Origin: JAHQVI01 sp963727575
GTDB taxonomy: Bacteria; Pseudomonadota; Alphaproteobacteria; Rhizobiales; Rhodomicrobiaceae
Reading direction: 5' to 3'
Length of the DNA stretch: 64,000 nt
Assembly (NCBI GenBank): GCA_963727575.1
Contig: CAVSIA010000028.1
Span: 16,528-80,527, forward strand
Position 1 is the first letter of the stretch, and each line of letters opens with the position of its first letter. The translations under genes and the position numbers were made by a program. The notes beneath the pieces are model-generated. The model was not told where the DNA came from. It searched no databases and worked only from the letters and a program-made list of their open reading frames with translations. This document shows positions 44,733 through 54,053 of this stretch, piece after piece.

Positions 44733-45735
44733 TCAGCGCCGCCGCATATCGTTGAAGCCGGAAAAGAAGCGTTCCGTGCATCGCGTGAGATGGTCCGGAT
44801 CGTAGCCGCCTTCGAGGATGATGAGCAGCGGCGCGGGCAATCCGGCCACGGCTTCGCCGATCCGGGCGAAATCGTCGGCCGCGATGGCGGTTTCCTCATC
44901 CTGGATATAGTCGATGCCGAGCGTGTCGAAGCCCAGCGACAGGATGACGACATCCGGACGAGCCGCCGCGACGCCGGCAATCAGCCCGCTCAATTGGTCA
45001 AGATACTGGTCGACCGTCACGCCTGGCGCGAGGACGGTGAGCGTGGCGTGAGGGAGGTCGGCATCGGCGAGCGAGGCGAGGTAGGGGTAGTTGCGCCCCG
45101 GATGGGCATGGAGCGAGAAATAGGGCGCGTCGGCGGAAGCGAACTCCAGGCTGCCGTCGCCGATGTGATAGTCGATGTCGAGAACGGCGCTGTGGCGTCC
45201 GGCCGCTCGGATCTGCGCGGCGGCCAGATAGGCGTTGTTGAAGAACGAATATCCGCCATAGCGGCGCTTCCCGGCATGGTGTCCGGGGGGGCGGCAAAGC
45301 GCGAGGGCGTCCTCGCCGGTGGTCAGGACGTGGGCCGCGGCGGCCAGGGCGGTGGCCGCAGAGTTGAATGCGGCGTCGATCGTATGCGGGCCGATCGGCG
45401 TTCCGGTTTCCCGGCAATAGGCGCCACCGCGGAACCAGATCGGTGCGTCGCCGAGATCGTCGTGGAAGATCGCCGGCAGATATTCGTGTTCCGGCTTGAT
45501 CTTCCACGACAGCTCGACAAGAAAATCCACGTAATCGCGATCGTGCAGACGCGAAGACCGGCTCAGTCGCGGCGGCATCGACCTCGTGGAAATCGGCGAT
45601 CCCGGCGGCGCGAAGCCCGGCCAGCACCCACTCGATCCGCTCGGGACGCTCCATATGGTCGAAGGGCGGCAGTCCGTCGGAAAAGTCCTTGCTCGGATGA
45701 TGGAGCCGATGCCGCTGCGGAATGAAGACTTTCAT
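44733..45735 (-). CDS. histone-deacetylase superfamily / acetylpolyamine amidohydrolase-like, one frameshift
   Basis: Zinc-dependent deacetylase fold of about 334 residues. The first ~60 residues (MKVFIPQRHRLHHPSKDFSD, MERPERIEWVLAGLRAAGIA) are in one frame; after a break near 45553 the rest follows: RLHDRDYVDFLVELSWKIKP, ALALCRPPGHHAGKRRYGGY with the catalytic His pair, SFFNNAYLAA, AVLDIDYHIGDG and VILSLGFDTLGIDYIQDEE with the metal Asp/His residues. Bacterial members with this N-terminus include AphA-type acetylpolyamine amidohydrolases. Its place beside agmatinase, spermidine-synthase and acetyltransferase homologues makes acetylated polyamines the best-guess substrate. Confidence 0.9.
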
Positions 45736-45777
45736 CGCTGGTTTTGCCGGTCCTGATCCGTTGCGCCGCGCCGGCCG

Positions 45778-46710
45778 TCATTCATAGGCGATCTGCGCCT
45801 GCGCACCGTGCCTGGGCTTTTCATCATATTTGTGCCGCTTGCCCCACATCGAAATCGCTTTCTGCACCAGCTTTGCCGCGACGACCTGGGAAACCTGCCG
45901 CTCGTCGGGGATCACCTCGACGACGTCCATTCCGCGGATGGTCGCCGATGGATTCCCGAACAGCGCGCCGAGGATATCCACGGCCAGGGTGCCAGTCGAT
46001 GCCGCCCGGCTGCGGCGTGCCGACGCTGGGCACGAGACTGGGATCGAACACGTCCATATCGACCGAAAGCCAGACGTCGCCTTTCAATGCGCGCAACCGA
46101 TCGAGCAGCGCATCGCGCCCGGGACTGCCGCGCAGGTGGCGCGCCCAATGCGCCGAAATGCCCTCGTCGCCTGCGATCCTGGGCGCCTCGAAATCGGCGA
46201 GCGAGCGCAGCCCGATCATCATGACCCGATGCCCGGCCCGGCGCAGCCGATACATCGTGCAGGCATGGCTGTAGGGACTGCCCTGATAGGTTTCGCGCAT
46301 ATCGGCATGAGCGTCGAGAACGACGATGGTGGCAGGTGCGTCCAGGCAGCCGGCGAGAACGGATGGGGTCAGCGAATGCTCCCCGCCGAGCGCGATCAGG
46401 AGCCGCGAGCCGCCGGAATCGTAGACCGCCTTCGCCTCGGCCTCGATCCGCGCATGAAACGCTGCTTCGGTTTCGCCGTCCTCGCGCCTCAGCTCCGGCC
46501 TGGCGCATGGGCTCATATGCAAGAAAGGCGACCAGCCGAGATCTTCCTCGTAATATTCGAGCTGCTCGCTCGCCGCGAATATGGCGCGCGGCCCGTCCGC
46601 CGTCCCGCGCCTGCCGCAGACGGTATCGTCATGCGCAACCGGCAGGAAGACGATCTGCGCCTCGCCGAGTGGCGCATTGGCGAGATATTGGAAGCGGTAT
46701 TCAGTCGCCA
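45778..46710 (-). CDS. speB: agmatinase-type ureohydrolase, one frameshift
   Basis: Binuclear manganese hydrolase expected to convert agmatine to putrescine and urea. It starts at GTG 46710, overlapping the end of the upstream membrane protein. Motifs in order: VFLPVAHDDTVCGRRGTADG, LLIALGGEHSLTPSVLAG with the metal His, TIVVLDAHADMRETYQG with the DAHxD core, and WLSVDMDVFDPSLVPSVGTP with SxDxDxxDP, then PGGIDWH. An extra C near 45989 shifts the frame; the remainder reads DILGALFGNPSATIRGMDVV and EVIPDERQVSQVVAAKLVQK. Restored length is about 310. All metal ligands are present. Related ureohydrolases act on other guanidines, so the substrate is probable, not proven. Confidence 0.9.
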
Positions 46711-49002
46711 CCGCGAGTCCGTCCGAAAATCGAGAGCCATACGATGACGAGCAGCAGCGCCACATAGACGCCGAGCTGCCATCCGGCGGAGATCGGGTGG
46801 TGAAGAAGGTCGCCCGCCAACACCATAAACGGCTGAATTTGCGCGAGGCCGACCAGCACCACGATGATCCGGGCAATGAAATTGAGCTGCTCGGCACGCT
46901 TGGCCTTGATGGCTTCCTGTGTGCGCGACAGCCGCTCGAACAGGAATTGCTGCATTTCGCGCGCCTGCGCCAGCAATGTGCGCGTCTGCTCGGTGAGATG
47001 GGCGAAGCCGAGCTGCCCGAACAGCCCGTTGACCAGCAGGGTGAGATCGGGAAACCGCATGACGTGGCCGGCTTCCATTGTATCGAGCATCCGCTCGACC
47101 TCCTGCTCGAAGCCCTGGATGTCCTGCAGATCGTCCCTCGTCTGCTGCAGCCGCTCGCGGAGCCGAGGATCTTTCTCAAGATGCGCCTCGGGCGTCGACG
47201 TCCGCATCACCGGATTGCGGACGCGCCGGTTGAACAGCGCATTGGTGTAGCAGAAGAAATTGGTGATCGCGGCGCTGACCGTCATCGCCTCCCAGGCCTG
47301 GTCGCGCACCCAGTTGGCCTGGTTGAGCAGACAGATCACCCCGTCGTGACGGCAGGCGAGCATCAGGTCGCCCTCAGCATAATAGCGCAGCGGGGCGAGA
47401 TTTTGCGACGCGTCCTGCGGGCGCCGCATGATCCAGTCGTCGATGGCGCAGCGCGCTTCGAGGGCGGGCAGGGTGAGCGCCTTGAATGCCGGATGCGCGA
47501 GCGCTTCCTCCGGCGCAACGAGCCGTTCGCCGGTCTCCTCGACAAGGCTGAGCTTGTCGACACGGACCGCGGTGAACCGGTTCAGGATCGTATCGAAGCG
47601 CAGCGTCTGTTCCGCCTCCTGCCCGACGCGGGGGGCTCGAACGCCGGCCGTGCGGGCGATAATCCGCTCGATCTCCGCTTCGACTTCCGGGAAGAGGAAC
47701 TGGGCGAATGCCTCGAAGGTGCCGAACCGCCGGTTATGACCGCGCCAGATCAGATTCTCGTCCAGCGCGATCGGGCTGCCGAGGCTCGCCATATGGCGCA
47801 CCGCGCTGGCGGAAAGCCCGTCGATGTCGGTCTGGAACGTCAGCGAGAACAGGCCGAAATTGTAATAACGCAGCGTCGCCAGGAACGTGACCGGCTTGCC
47901 GCGGAATTGCATGTCGACAGGCGGCAGGCGCCAGGAGGCGGAATCGATCATTTGTTCCGCTTCAAGGCCCGCCCAGATGTCGGAAAGCGGATCGTCTTCG
48001 ACCTTGGCGGCGTTGAAGGAGGTGAACGACAGGCCGCTCCGGCCCTTCGCCGACGCTTCCGTGCGGGCCAGCGTGTCGATCGTACCCCTGAGCTTGTGCC
48101 GCACGACGGCGTAATAGGCGATCTCGAGCGTGCCGGTTTTCACGGTCAGCTCGCCCTCTTGCTGCGGCGTCACCGGCAGCGCCGTGAAGCCTTTCAGCGT
48201 TCCGATCTGCGGAGCCAGGTCGTTTTCCAGGATCGTCGCGCCCAGCTCGTCGAGATGCAGGCGTCTGGCCTGAAGATCGGGAATGACCGCCGAAGCCTCC
48301 TGGAGAAAGCGTTCGCGGTCGGTCCAGCGCGAGGCCGCAAGCTTCGCGACTTCATGCATGGCGCCGGCATAGACGTTATGCGCTTCGAGTTCGAGGCTCC
48401 AGGAACTGCTGGTAGAGATCGCGTTCCTCCGGCGAGAGCTGCACGTCGCGCGCACGGATCGCCTCGACAGACCGCTGAAGATCGGAGGCGGCCTTATGGA
48501 TCAGGCTTTCGTCGCTCGTGTAGCAGGCCCGTTCGATCTCGCTGAGCTGGTCCTGCAACCGGCTGAACAGGCCGATGATCGGGAGCAGCCGCAGTCCGCT
48601 GCCCTCGTCGGCGACCTTGAGGAAGCGCAGAGAGAGCTCGATCAGCCGGTGCGCGTGCTGATAATGATAGCTCTGCTCGATCTTGCAGCGGGCGGAGAAA
48701 TAATTGCCCGCATACATCAGAAAGGCGAGATCCGGCGAAAGCTTCATCAGATAGGGCGGCGGGGCGTAATCGAATTCGTTCTCGCTGCGGTGGAGCGACT
48801 TGTAATAGGTTTCGACGTCGTCGGCGCCCGGATGGGTCGGTGCCTGCTCGCTCACCAGACGGCGGGACCAGTTCCGGCCGTCCTCGAATTGCTCTTCGGT
48901 GAGAAATGCCAAGAACTCGCCGATATGGACCTTCAGCGCGCGGAACTGGTCGCTCCCCTGTGCCGGCGGCTGCGCCAATAGATTTTCGGTTTCCATACGC
49001 AT
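46701..49002 (-). CDS. large unrecognised protein with C-terminal double membrane anchor, one frameshift
   Basis: About 766 residues after correcting one frame break near 48405 (LSPEERDLYQQFLELEAHNV). I recognise no family. Residues 1-~200 are helical (MRMETENLLAQPPAQG .. SARCKIEQSYHYQHAHRLIE). The centre is mixed alpha/beta (FLATLRYYNFGLFSLTFQTD, GLSASAVRHMASLGSPIALD, APLRYYAEGDLMLACRHDGV). Residues ~590-700 form a charged coiled coil (EKDPRLRERLQQTRDDLQDI). The end has two adjacent membrane helices (ARIIVVLVGLAQIQPFMVLA and GVYVALLLVIVWLSIFG) separated by a short loop. The long coiled coil leading to a two-helix hairpin resembles the CorA layout, but no GMN motif is seen. It sits between spermidine-synthase and agmatinase genes with a 10-base overlap to the latter, so a polyamine-sensing or transport role is plausible. 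Confidence 0.75.
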
Positions 49003-49029
49003 GACGACCCTCGATAGACGGAAATAAGC

Positions 49030-49890
49030 TTAGGCGATCTTCTCCGCGAGCAATAGAGGCAGGCAGAATTCGTTGGCCAGGGCGTCAAGACCCGTCGCCG
49101 GAGGCGTCAGACCGCGCTCGGCGCCTCGCCTGAGGACAAGGTCCCGGATGCCGGCGGGCGTGAGGTCGGAAAGATCGCGGCCCGCGAGCACGAAGCCCCA
49201 GAGCGCGTAGAAACTGGGAACGAAGGCGCCATAGGACAGCACCGAGCCAAAGCCATCGCGCAGCCCCTTCCGCACGCTGTTGTGATGCGCCATGGTCGCG
49301 GGCGTCAGCGGCCCGGCCTGGGTCGCCAGCAGGCCGCCATCGTTCAGGCGGGACTTCAGCTTTGCGTAGAAATCGGGGCTGTAGAACATGGCGGCCGGGG
49401 AGTCGTCGTCGGCAAAATCGACAAGGTCGCCGATGACCACGTCAAAACGGACATCCGACTGCGCCAGAAAGGCGTTGATGTCCTCGTAGCGGACCTCGTG
49501 GCGCGGATCCCGGTAGGCGCCGGCGCTCCATTTCGGAATATGCGTGTTGCACAACTCGACGAATTCGCGGTCGATATCGACCATGACCACGCGCTCGACG
49601 CTGGAATGGCGCAGAACCTCGCGGCTGGTCGCACCCTCGCCGCCGCCCATGATCAGCACGGATCGCGGGTTCGGGTGCAGAAGCAGGGCCGGATGCGCCA
49701 GCGCCTCATGGTAGAGCGCTTCGTCCGCCTCGCAGGACTGGATGTCGCCGTCGAGTGCGATGCAGACGCCGTTCACCGCCGAGCGGATGAACATATAGGA
49801 CTGGAACTCGGTGCGGCCCTGGGCAATGAGGCTGTCGATGTCGCGGACGACGGAGTCGGAGGGATTTGCCTTCTGCGAATAATAGAGCAC
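49030..49890 (-). CDS. speE: spermidine synthase-like aminopropyltransferase
   Basis: 286 residues of the SpeE superfamily. Motifs: MFIRSAVNGVCIALDGDIQS, CEADEALYHEALAHPALLLH, the cofactor loop VLIMGGGEGATSREVLRHSS, RVVMVDIDREFVELCNTHIP and MFYSPDFYAKLKSRLNDGGL. The segment after the second Asp reads VVIGDLVDFADDDSPAAMFY instead of the usual DSTDPxGPA, closer to the DxxD variants found in thermospermine-synthase-like or divergent aminopropyltransferases. It probably transfers an aminopropyl group from decarboxylated AdoMet to a diamine or polyamine. It lies 19 bases after the GNAT gene and 27 bases before the large membrane protein. Confidence 0.88.
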   Translation of the reverse strand: MLYYSQKANPSDSVVRDIDSLIAQGRTEFQSYMFIRSAVNGVCIALDGDIQSCEADEALYHEALAHPALLLHPNPRSVLIMGGGEGATSREVLRHSSVERVVMVDIDREFVELCNTHIPKWSAGAYRDPRHEVRYEDINAFLAQSDVRFDVVIGDLVDFADDDSPAAMFYSPDFYAKLKSRLNDGGLLATQAGPLTPATMAHHNSVRKGLRDGFGSVLSYGAFVPSFYALWGFVLAGRDLSDLTPAGIRDLVLRRGAERGLTPPATGLDALANEFCLPLLLAEKIA

Positions 49891-49909
49891 GCGTCCGTTC
49901 CTGATCGCT

Positions 49910-50584
49910 TCAAGTGTCGTTGGGCGGCCATTCTATGAGCCGGACCTCGCCCGGAATCAGCGCGAGTTGCCGCTCCAGCCGTGGATCGTCGGCGCCCAGC
50001 TTATAGCCGCTTCGATAAATGCGCTCGATAATTTGCTTCAACGCGGCGCCGTCCACAGAATTGACCGGTCCGTTGCGCGGCATCGCCAGCAGATGCATCG
50101 GCACGGCGTCGACCGCGTCATATCGGGGCACGTAATAGTCGATTGCGAGCTTGCCGAAGCCGATCCGGCCATAGAAACGCGCCTGGCGGTCCTCCGCCTC
50201 GATGAGCAGCCAGCCGCGGTCGCCGCGTTCGGCGAATACCCGCATGGCGTGCCGTGTCAGCTCTTCGCCGTAGCCGCGGCCGCGTTCCGGTTCATCGATC
50301 GCCAGATAGGAGAACAATGCGTAATTCTGGCCGGGCTCCTCGACGTCGAGCACGTAAAAGCCGACGACGAGGCCGTCCTTGAGCCCGGCGAACATCACAT
50401 AGCGTCCGCTCGCGGTGCGGCGTTCCAGGAGCGTGTCCCACTCGCGCTCCCATTCCGGGAAGGCCTCGTAATAGATCCGGATGCACTCGGCCCAGACCGG
50501 GCCACCGTCCGGCTCGACCGCGACGATCTCGCTGAGGTGGGTCAAACATCGCTCCAAATTGTGCGCAAAGCGCTGCAAATGCAA
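49910..50584 (-). CDS. GNAT-family N-acetyltransferase
   Basis: 224 residues. The acetyl-CoA binding core is ALFSYLAIDEPERGRGYGEE (Q/RxxGxG/A-type P-loop RGRGYG), with GWLLIEAEDRQARFYGRIGF as the C-terminal motif B. An extra C-terminal part (YVPRYDAVDAVPMHLLAMPR) is present. It is the first gene of the operon with spermidine synthase, the ~766-residue protein, agmatinase and HDAC-like deacetylase, so acetylation of a polyamine or its precursor is the leading hypothesis. An in-frame start later in the N-terminus is possible. Confidence 0.87.
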   Translation of the reverse strand: MHLQRFAHNLERCLTHLSEIVAVEPDGGPVWAECIRIYYEAFPEWEREWDTLLERRTASGRYVMFAGLKDGLVVGFYVLDVEEPGQNYALFSYLAIDEPERGRGYGEELTRHAMRVFAERGDRGWLLIEAEDRQARFYGRIGFGKLAIDYYVPRYDAVDAVPMHLLAMPRNGPVNSVDGAALKQIIERIYRSGYKLGADDPRLERQLALIPGEVRLIEWPPNDT

Positions 50585-50827
50585 TTCAGGGGCCGAAATC
50601 TAGGTGCGCGGCCGATTGCCGTCAACTGATACGTGAGTTGGGCGCTGCCTGCCTGGAAGGTTGCGCCGGCGGGCGAGATGGCTCTTGCTCGCTCAGGACT
50701 GCTTTCACGTCTATGATCAAGTCGCGCCTTGCGCGTAACGCTGAGGACGACCGCGAACGTGAGCTACGATCTATCCATATTCTTTCCTCAGGTCTCATTC
50801 CCGGCCCGGGTCTGGAACGAGATCCTC

Positions 50828-51262
50828 ATGAGCTTCAGCGGTCCCGACTGCCAGGTCATCCCCGCCGATGTTCGCTCCGCCGGGATCGGCATCGAATGTG
50901 GCGGCTTGTTCGTGAACGAAAAATCATCGGTGCACGCCGAGGTCATGCGGACCAAGCCGGGTGGCACGAGCTGTGCGCCGCCGGGCGCGCATTGGAGCGC
51001 GGTGATCAGCACGAGCGCGGGGCGGCCGCTCACGGCATGGTGGCTGCAATTTGCCATCCCCTATCATGCGCTGGTCATGATCCCCGGCGTCACGGTCCAT
51101 GATTGCCAGCATCACCTCGTGGAAAGTATGGAGACGTCGAGCTTCACCGATCCGGACGCATGGCGAAACTTCGCGGCCGCGCAAATCTGGGATCGCCGCG
51201 CAAGACATCTGACCCTCAACGGACGCAACCTGTTCGCTGACGACCGATCGCCAAGCTTCTAG
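50828..51262 (+). CDS. hypothetical protein ending in an intergenic repeat
   Basis: 144 residues from ATG 50828 (MSFSGPDCQVIPADVRSAGI); an in-frame ATG at 50729 is possible. Third-position GC is high, supporting coding. The text GLFVNEKSSVHAEVMRT, HWSAVISTSAGRPLTAWWLQ and VTVHDCQHHLVESMETSSF includes several Cys/His but no motif I recognise. Its TAG stop lies inside the left arm of the palindromic repeat at 51259-51375, so the repeat may have truncated the gene. Divergent from the polyamine operon. Confidence 0.45.
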   Translation: MSFSGPDCQVIPADVRSAGIGIECGGLFVNEKSSVHAEVMRTKPGGTSCAPPGAHWSAVISTSAGRPLTAWWLQFAIPYHALVMIPGVTVHDCQHHLVESMETSSFTDPDAWRNFAAAQIWDRRARHLTLNGRNLFADDRSPSF

Positions 51263-51375
51263 AGCGGGATCACCTTGGATAGAAACAACTTCGCTTTTGG
51301 CCCGCTCCAAAATTCCTTTGCTGATCGCGTGATCGGACGGAAAACCGGTTTCCACTTTTCCTGATCACGCTCTAG
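51259..51375. repeat. Rhizobiales-type long intergenic palindrome
   Basis: CTAGAGCGGGATCA (51259-51272) and TGATCACGCTCTAG (51362-51375) are near-perfect complements with one mismatch. The interior contains cggaaaaccggtttccactttt, the core wording of 'tagagc..gatca..ggaaaaccggtttcc' elements abundant in Hyphomicrobiales genomes. It separates the hypothetical gene from the RTX gene and could form a large hairpin in transcripts. Confidence 0.7.
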
Positions 51376-51456
51376 CTTTGATCTGTCCCCGGAGAGAGCG
51401 AGATGTGCGGCCGGCGTGAGCAGGAAGACGGCGGGTGCCACCATCTTCCTTAATCG

Positions 51457-52792
51457 TCACAGAATGAAATCGTCGCTGTGAATCGTGTTCGAAGCAATGC
51501 CCCCGAGCAGAATGTCCTGACCGTCGAACGATATGGTCGTACCGAACCAGCCCTCGGAAATCGTCAACTGGTTGAAGGTGTTCAGCCCGCTGACGTCGGA
51601 GAGATCGAGAAAGTCGAGGCCGTTCTCGAAGTCCAGGATGACATCGTGGCCCCAGTCGTTGCCGAACTCGAACGTATCATGGCCGTGATCGCCCCAGAGT
51701 TGATCGCTGCCGCCGCCGCCTGCGATGACGTCGTTTCCATCGCCGCCGTGGATGAAGTCGTCGCCATAGCCGCCGCGGAGCTGGTCATGTCCGTTGCCGC
51801 CACTGATCTCGTCGTCTCCGTCCCGGCCGCCGATGGAGTCATTGCCACTATTTCCCTGGAGCACGTTGTTTCCATCGTCACCCAGCAGGTTGTCGGCATG
51901 GCTGGACCCGACCAGATCTCTCGATGTCGATGAGAACGTCGGTTCCCGCGCCTATCGTATCCTGAAAGCCCAGTGTCAGGTCGACGGTAACGCCCGAATT
52001 TTGCTGAAAGTAGCTCGCAGTGTCGATGCCGCCCCCGCCGTCGAGTATGTCGTTTCCGTTGCCGCCTTCTAGATAGTCCGCGCCGTTTCCGCCATAGAGA
52101 CCGTCATCGCCGTTGCCGCCGTAAAGCGCATCGACGCCGCCGCGGCCATAGAGGGTGTCTCGCCCGCCATATCCGAACAGGGAGTCATTGCCGCCGAGCC
52201 CGTCGAGGACGTTGGCGCCGCCGTCGCCGTAGAGCGCGTCGCCGAATGCCGTTCCTTCGAGATTTTCGATGCTGATGAGTGCGTCGACCCCGCCACCTTG
52301 CGTATCCTGGTAGTCTTCATTGGACAGATCGACAATGACCCCGCTCGCCCGATCTGCGTAGCTTACGGTGTCTGTTCCGTTGACGCCGTTCAGAACGTCG
52401 TCGCCGTCGCCGCCGTCGAGGAAGTCGTCACCGTCGTCGCCAAAAAGTCGGTCGTCGCCGCCCCCGCCGTAAATCCGGTCGTCGTCCTCGCCACCATACA
52501 GATTATCGATGGCGAAGCTGCCTCTGAGGAGATCGTCTCCCGCATCGCCGAACAGGCTATCGACATCGCTCGGCATTCCCAGACCGGAAAAAAGATCGTC
52601 GTCGCCGTTGCCGCCATAAATTCGGTCGTTTCCGCTTCCGCCGTTAAGGTCGTCGCGTCCGTCTCCGCCGTAAATCGTGTCCCTGCCCGAGCTTCCAAAG
52701 ATGCTGTCTCTTCCCTCGTAGCCATAGATCGTATCGTCGTGGTGGGTCCCGGTCAGATCGTCGTTTTTTGACGTTCCGTAGATTTTGGCCAT
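51457..52792 (-). CDS. RTX calcium-binding repeat protein, one frameshift
   Basis: About 444 residues from ATG 52792 (MAKIYGTSKNDDLTGTHHDD). Nearly the whole protein is hemolysin-type nonapeptide repeats (GGxGxDxUx): IYGGDGRDDLNGGSGNDRIY, FGDDGDDFLDGGDGDDVLNG, LYGGNGDDGLYGGNGADYLE. One break near 51925 must be corrected to continue into DNLLGDDGNNVLQGNSGND. Repeats bind Ca2+ and fold as beta-rolls. The C-terminus (FDGQDILLGGIASNTIHSDD then FIL) fits a type I secretion signal. No catalytic domain and no type I ABC/MFP genes are nearby, so the exporter must be encoded elsewhere. A surface or matrix role is likely. Confidence 0.9.
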
Positions 52793-52998
52793 GCGAATTC
52801 CTCCTCGCTTTTGCGGGTTGGTGCCTATGACCTTCAGTCGCGTCGGGGGCAAAGGAAGTTCAGGGCAATATTGCGGAGCGGTCCGATGTCCGCGAATGGC
52901 CGTGCCGTAAGTGCCTGGAAGCTTTAGAGAAAGTCCGTCGGTCGAATTGGCGAAAGAATTGGTGGGATCCAGGGCGTCGTTGCTTCAACCGCCGCGCG

Positions 52999-53945
52999 TC
53001 ACGCCGGGCCGACCGCTCGCGGAATACCCGGACGACCGAACGCGCATTCGAGTGGTGCCCGGTCCCACGCCCCGGAATTGGCGGCGGCTTCATAGGTCGT
53101 CGTGAGGAAGCGGATCAATGTGCCATCGGGATCATCGGCGCTGCGGACCGCGTCATAAGGCAGAAGAAACTCGCCCAGCGTCGTATCCCAATGCGCGGCG
53201 GAAGGTTCGACCGGCTCGCTCCTGAAACCGTCCGCCGCAGGGTAGGCGTAGGAATAGAACATCGGCGCGTCGATACCGCCGCCGCCTGGCCAGAACCCCG
53301 CCGAGGAGACCTCGTGGCTATAGGCTTCGCGCGTCACCGCATCCGGAAGGCCCGGAATGCCGCCAGGATGGATCGGCGCCCGCCGTCCGGAAAAGCGGGT
53401 GACGGCAAGGTCGAAACTGCCCCAGAACAAGTGAACCGGGCTGACCTTGCCGAGATAAGCCGGTGCGAAAATAAGCAAAGACACGATTGACGCTGACCAG
53501 CGCGCCATGGAAGCGCTCCACGGCGTCGGCGTCATACGGGCGAACGGCGATGTCGTCGGCGAAGGGTATCGCGTTGGGGATTTCGTTCGGCACGGGATGA
53601 ATATGCGGGGTTCCGCCCACGGCGGCGATGGCGCGCTTCACGCGTTCGAAGAATTCGGCCACGCTCATCGGTTCGAGCGGGACGCTCTCTCGAGCGCCGC
53701 TATCGGCCTCGAATTTGAGCTGATGGTCGGCGAAGTCGAAGGACGCGACGACCTGCACGACCGTGGTCGGGAATGGGGCCTGTGGTCAGTCCCCTCGGCG
53801 TGACGTACAGCGTCGCGTGCCAGGAATGATTGACCCACGGCGTGCAAGCCAGGCGGTATTTGCCGACGATCTGCGACCAGAGATGGAGCGCGGAACAGGT
53901 TTCCTGCCACGCGGGGTAGGGAATGTCTGGCCATGGCTCGGGCAA
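52999..53945 (-). CDS. DUF5996 family protein, two frameshifts
   Basis: Assembled from three frames with breaks near 53735 and 53490. It starts at TTG 53945 behind ggagga: LPEPWPDIPYPAWQETCSAL, HLWSQIVGKYRLACTPWVNH, SWHATLYVTPRGLTTGPIPD. The middle is VASFDFADHQLKFEADSG, PMSVAEFFERVKRAIAAVGG and FHGALVSVNRVF. The end is VHLFWGSFDLAVTRFSGRRA, YSHEVSSAGFWPGGGGIDAP and TTLGEFLLPYDAVRSADDPD. This is the DUF5996 family, widespread and without known function. Restored length is ~314, about normal. It stands alone between the RTX gene and the SDR gene. Confidence 0.82.
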
Positions 53946-54053
53946 AGCGTGTCCTCCTTGGAGCGGGCTTTGAACGCAGGCGCGGCTTCCGCACCGCATA
54001 TAATATGTGATGGCCCGCCCGTTTGTTAAGTGCGCTCCATGCGAAAGCGTCGT

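Noticed and set aside
44730..45725. 331-codon plus-strand frame opposite the HDAC-like gene
   Set aside because: The minus strand carries the catalytic HDAC motifs in order; the plus-strand frame is an antisense shadow.
46581..48545. 654-codon open frame on the plus strand
   Set aside because: It lies opposite the large operon protein and agmatinase gene. Arg/Gln/Glu/Asp-rich composition is typical of antisense frames in this genome, and the minus-strand frames have operon overlaps and motifs.
51478..52771. Val/Ala-rich plus-strand frames (51478-51933 and 52298-52771)
   Set aside because: They arise from the regular GGxGxD codon periodicity of the RTX gene on the other strand; no start signals or known family.
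51457..52792. RTX nonapeptide repeats considered as a DNA tandem-repeat or CRISPR array
   Set aside because: The repetition is at the protein level with diverged DNA units, no constant repeat and no unique spacers of fixed size.
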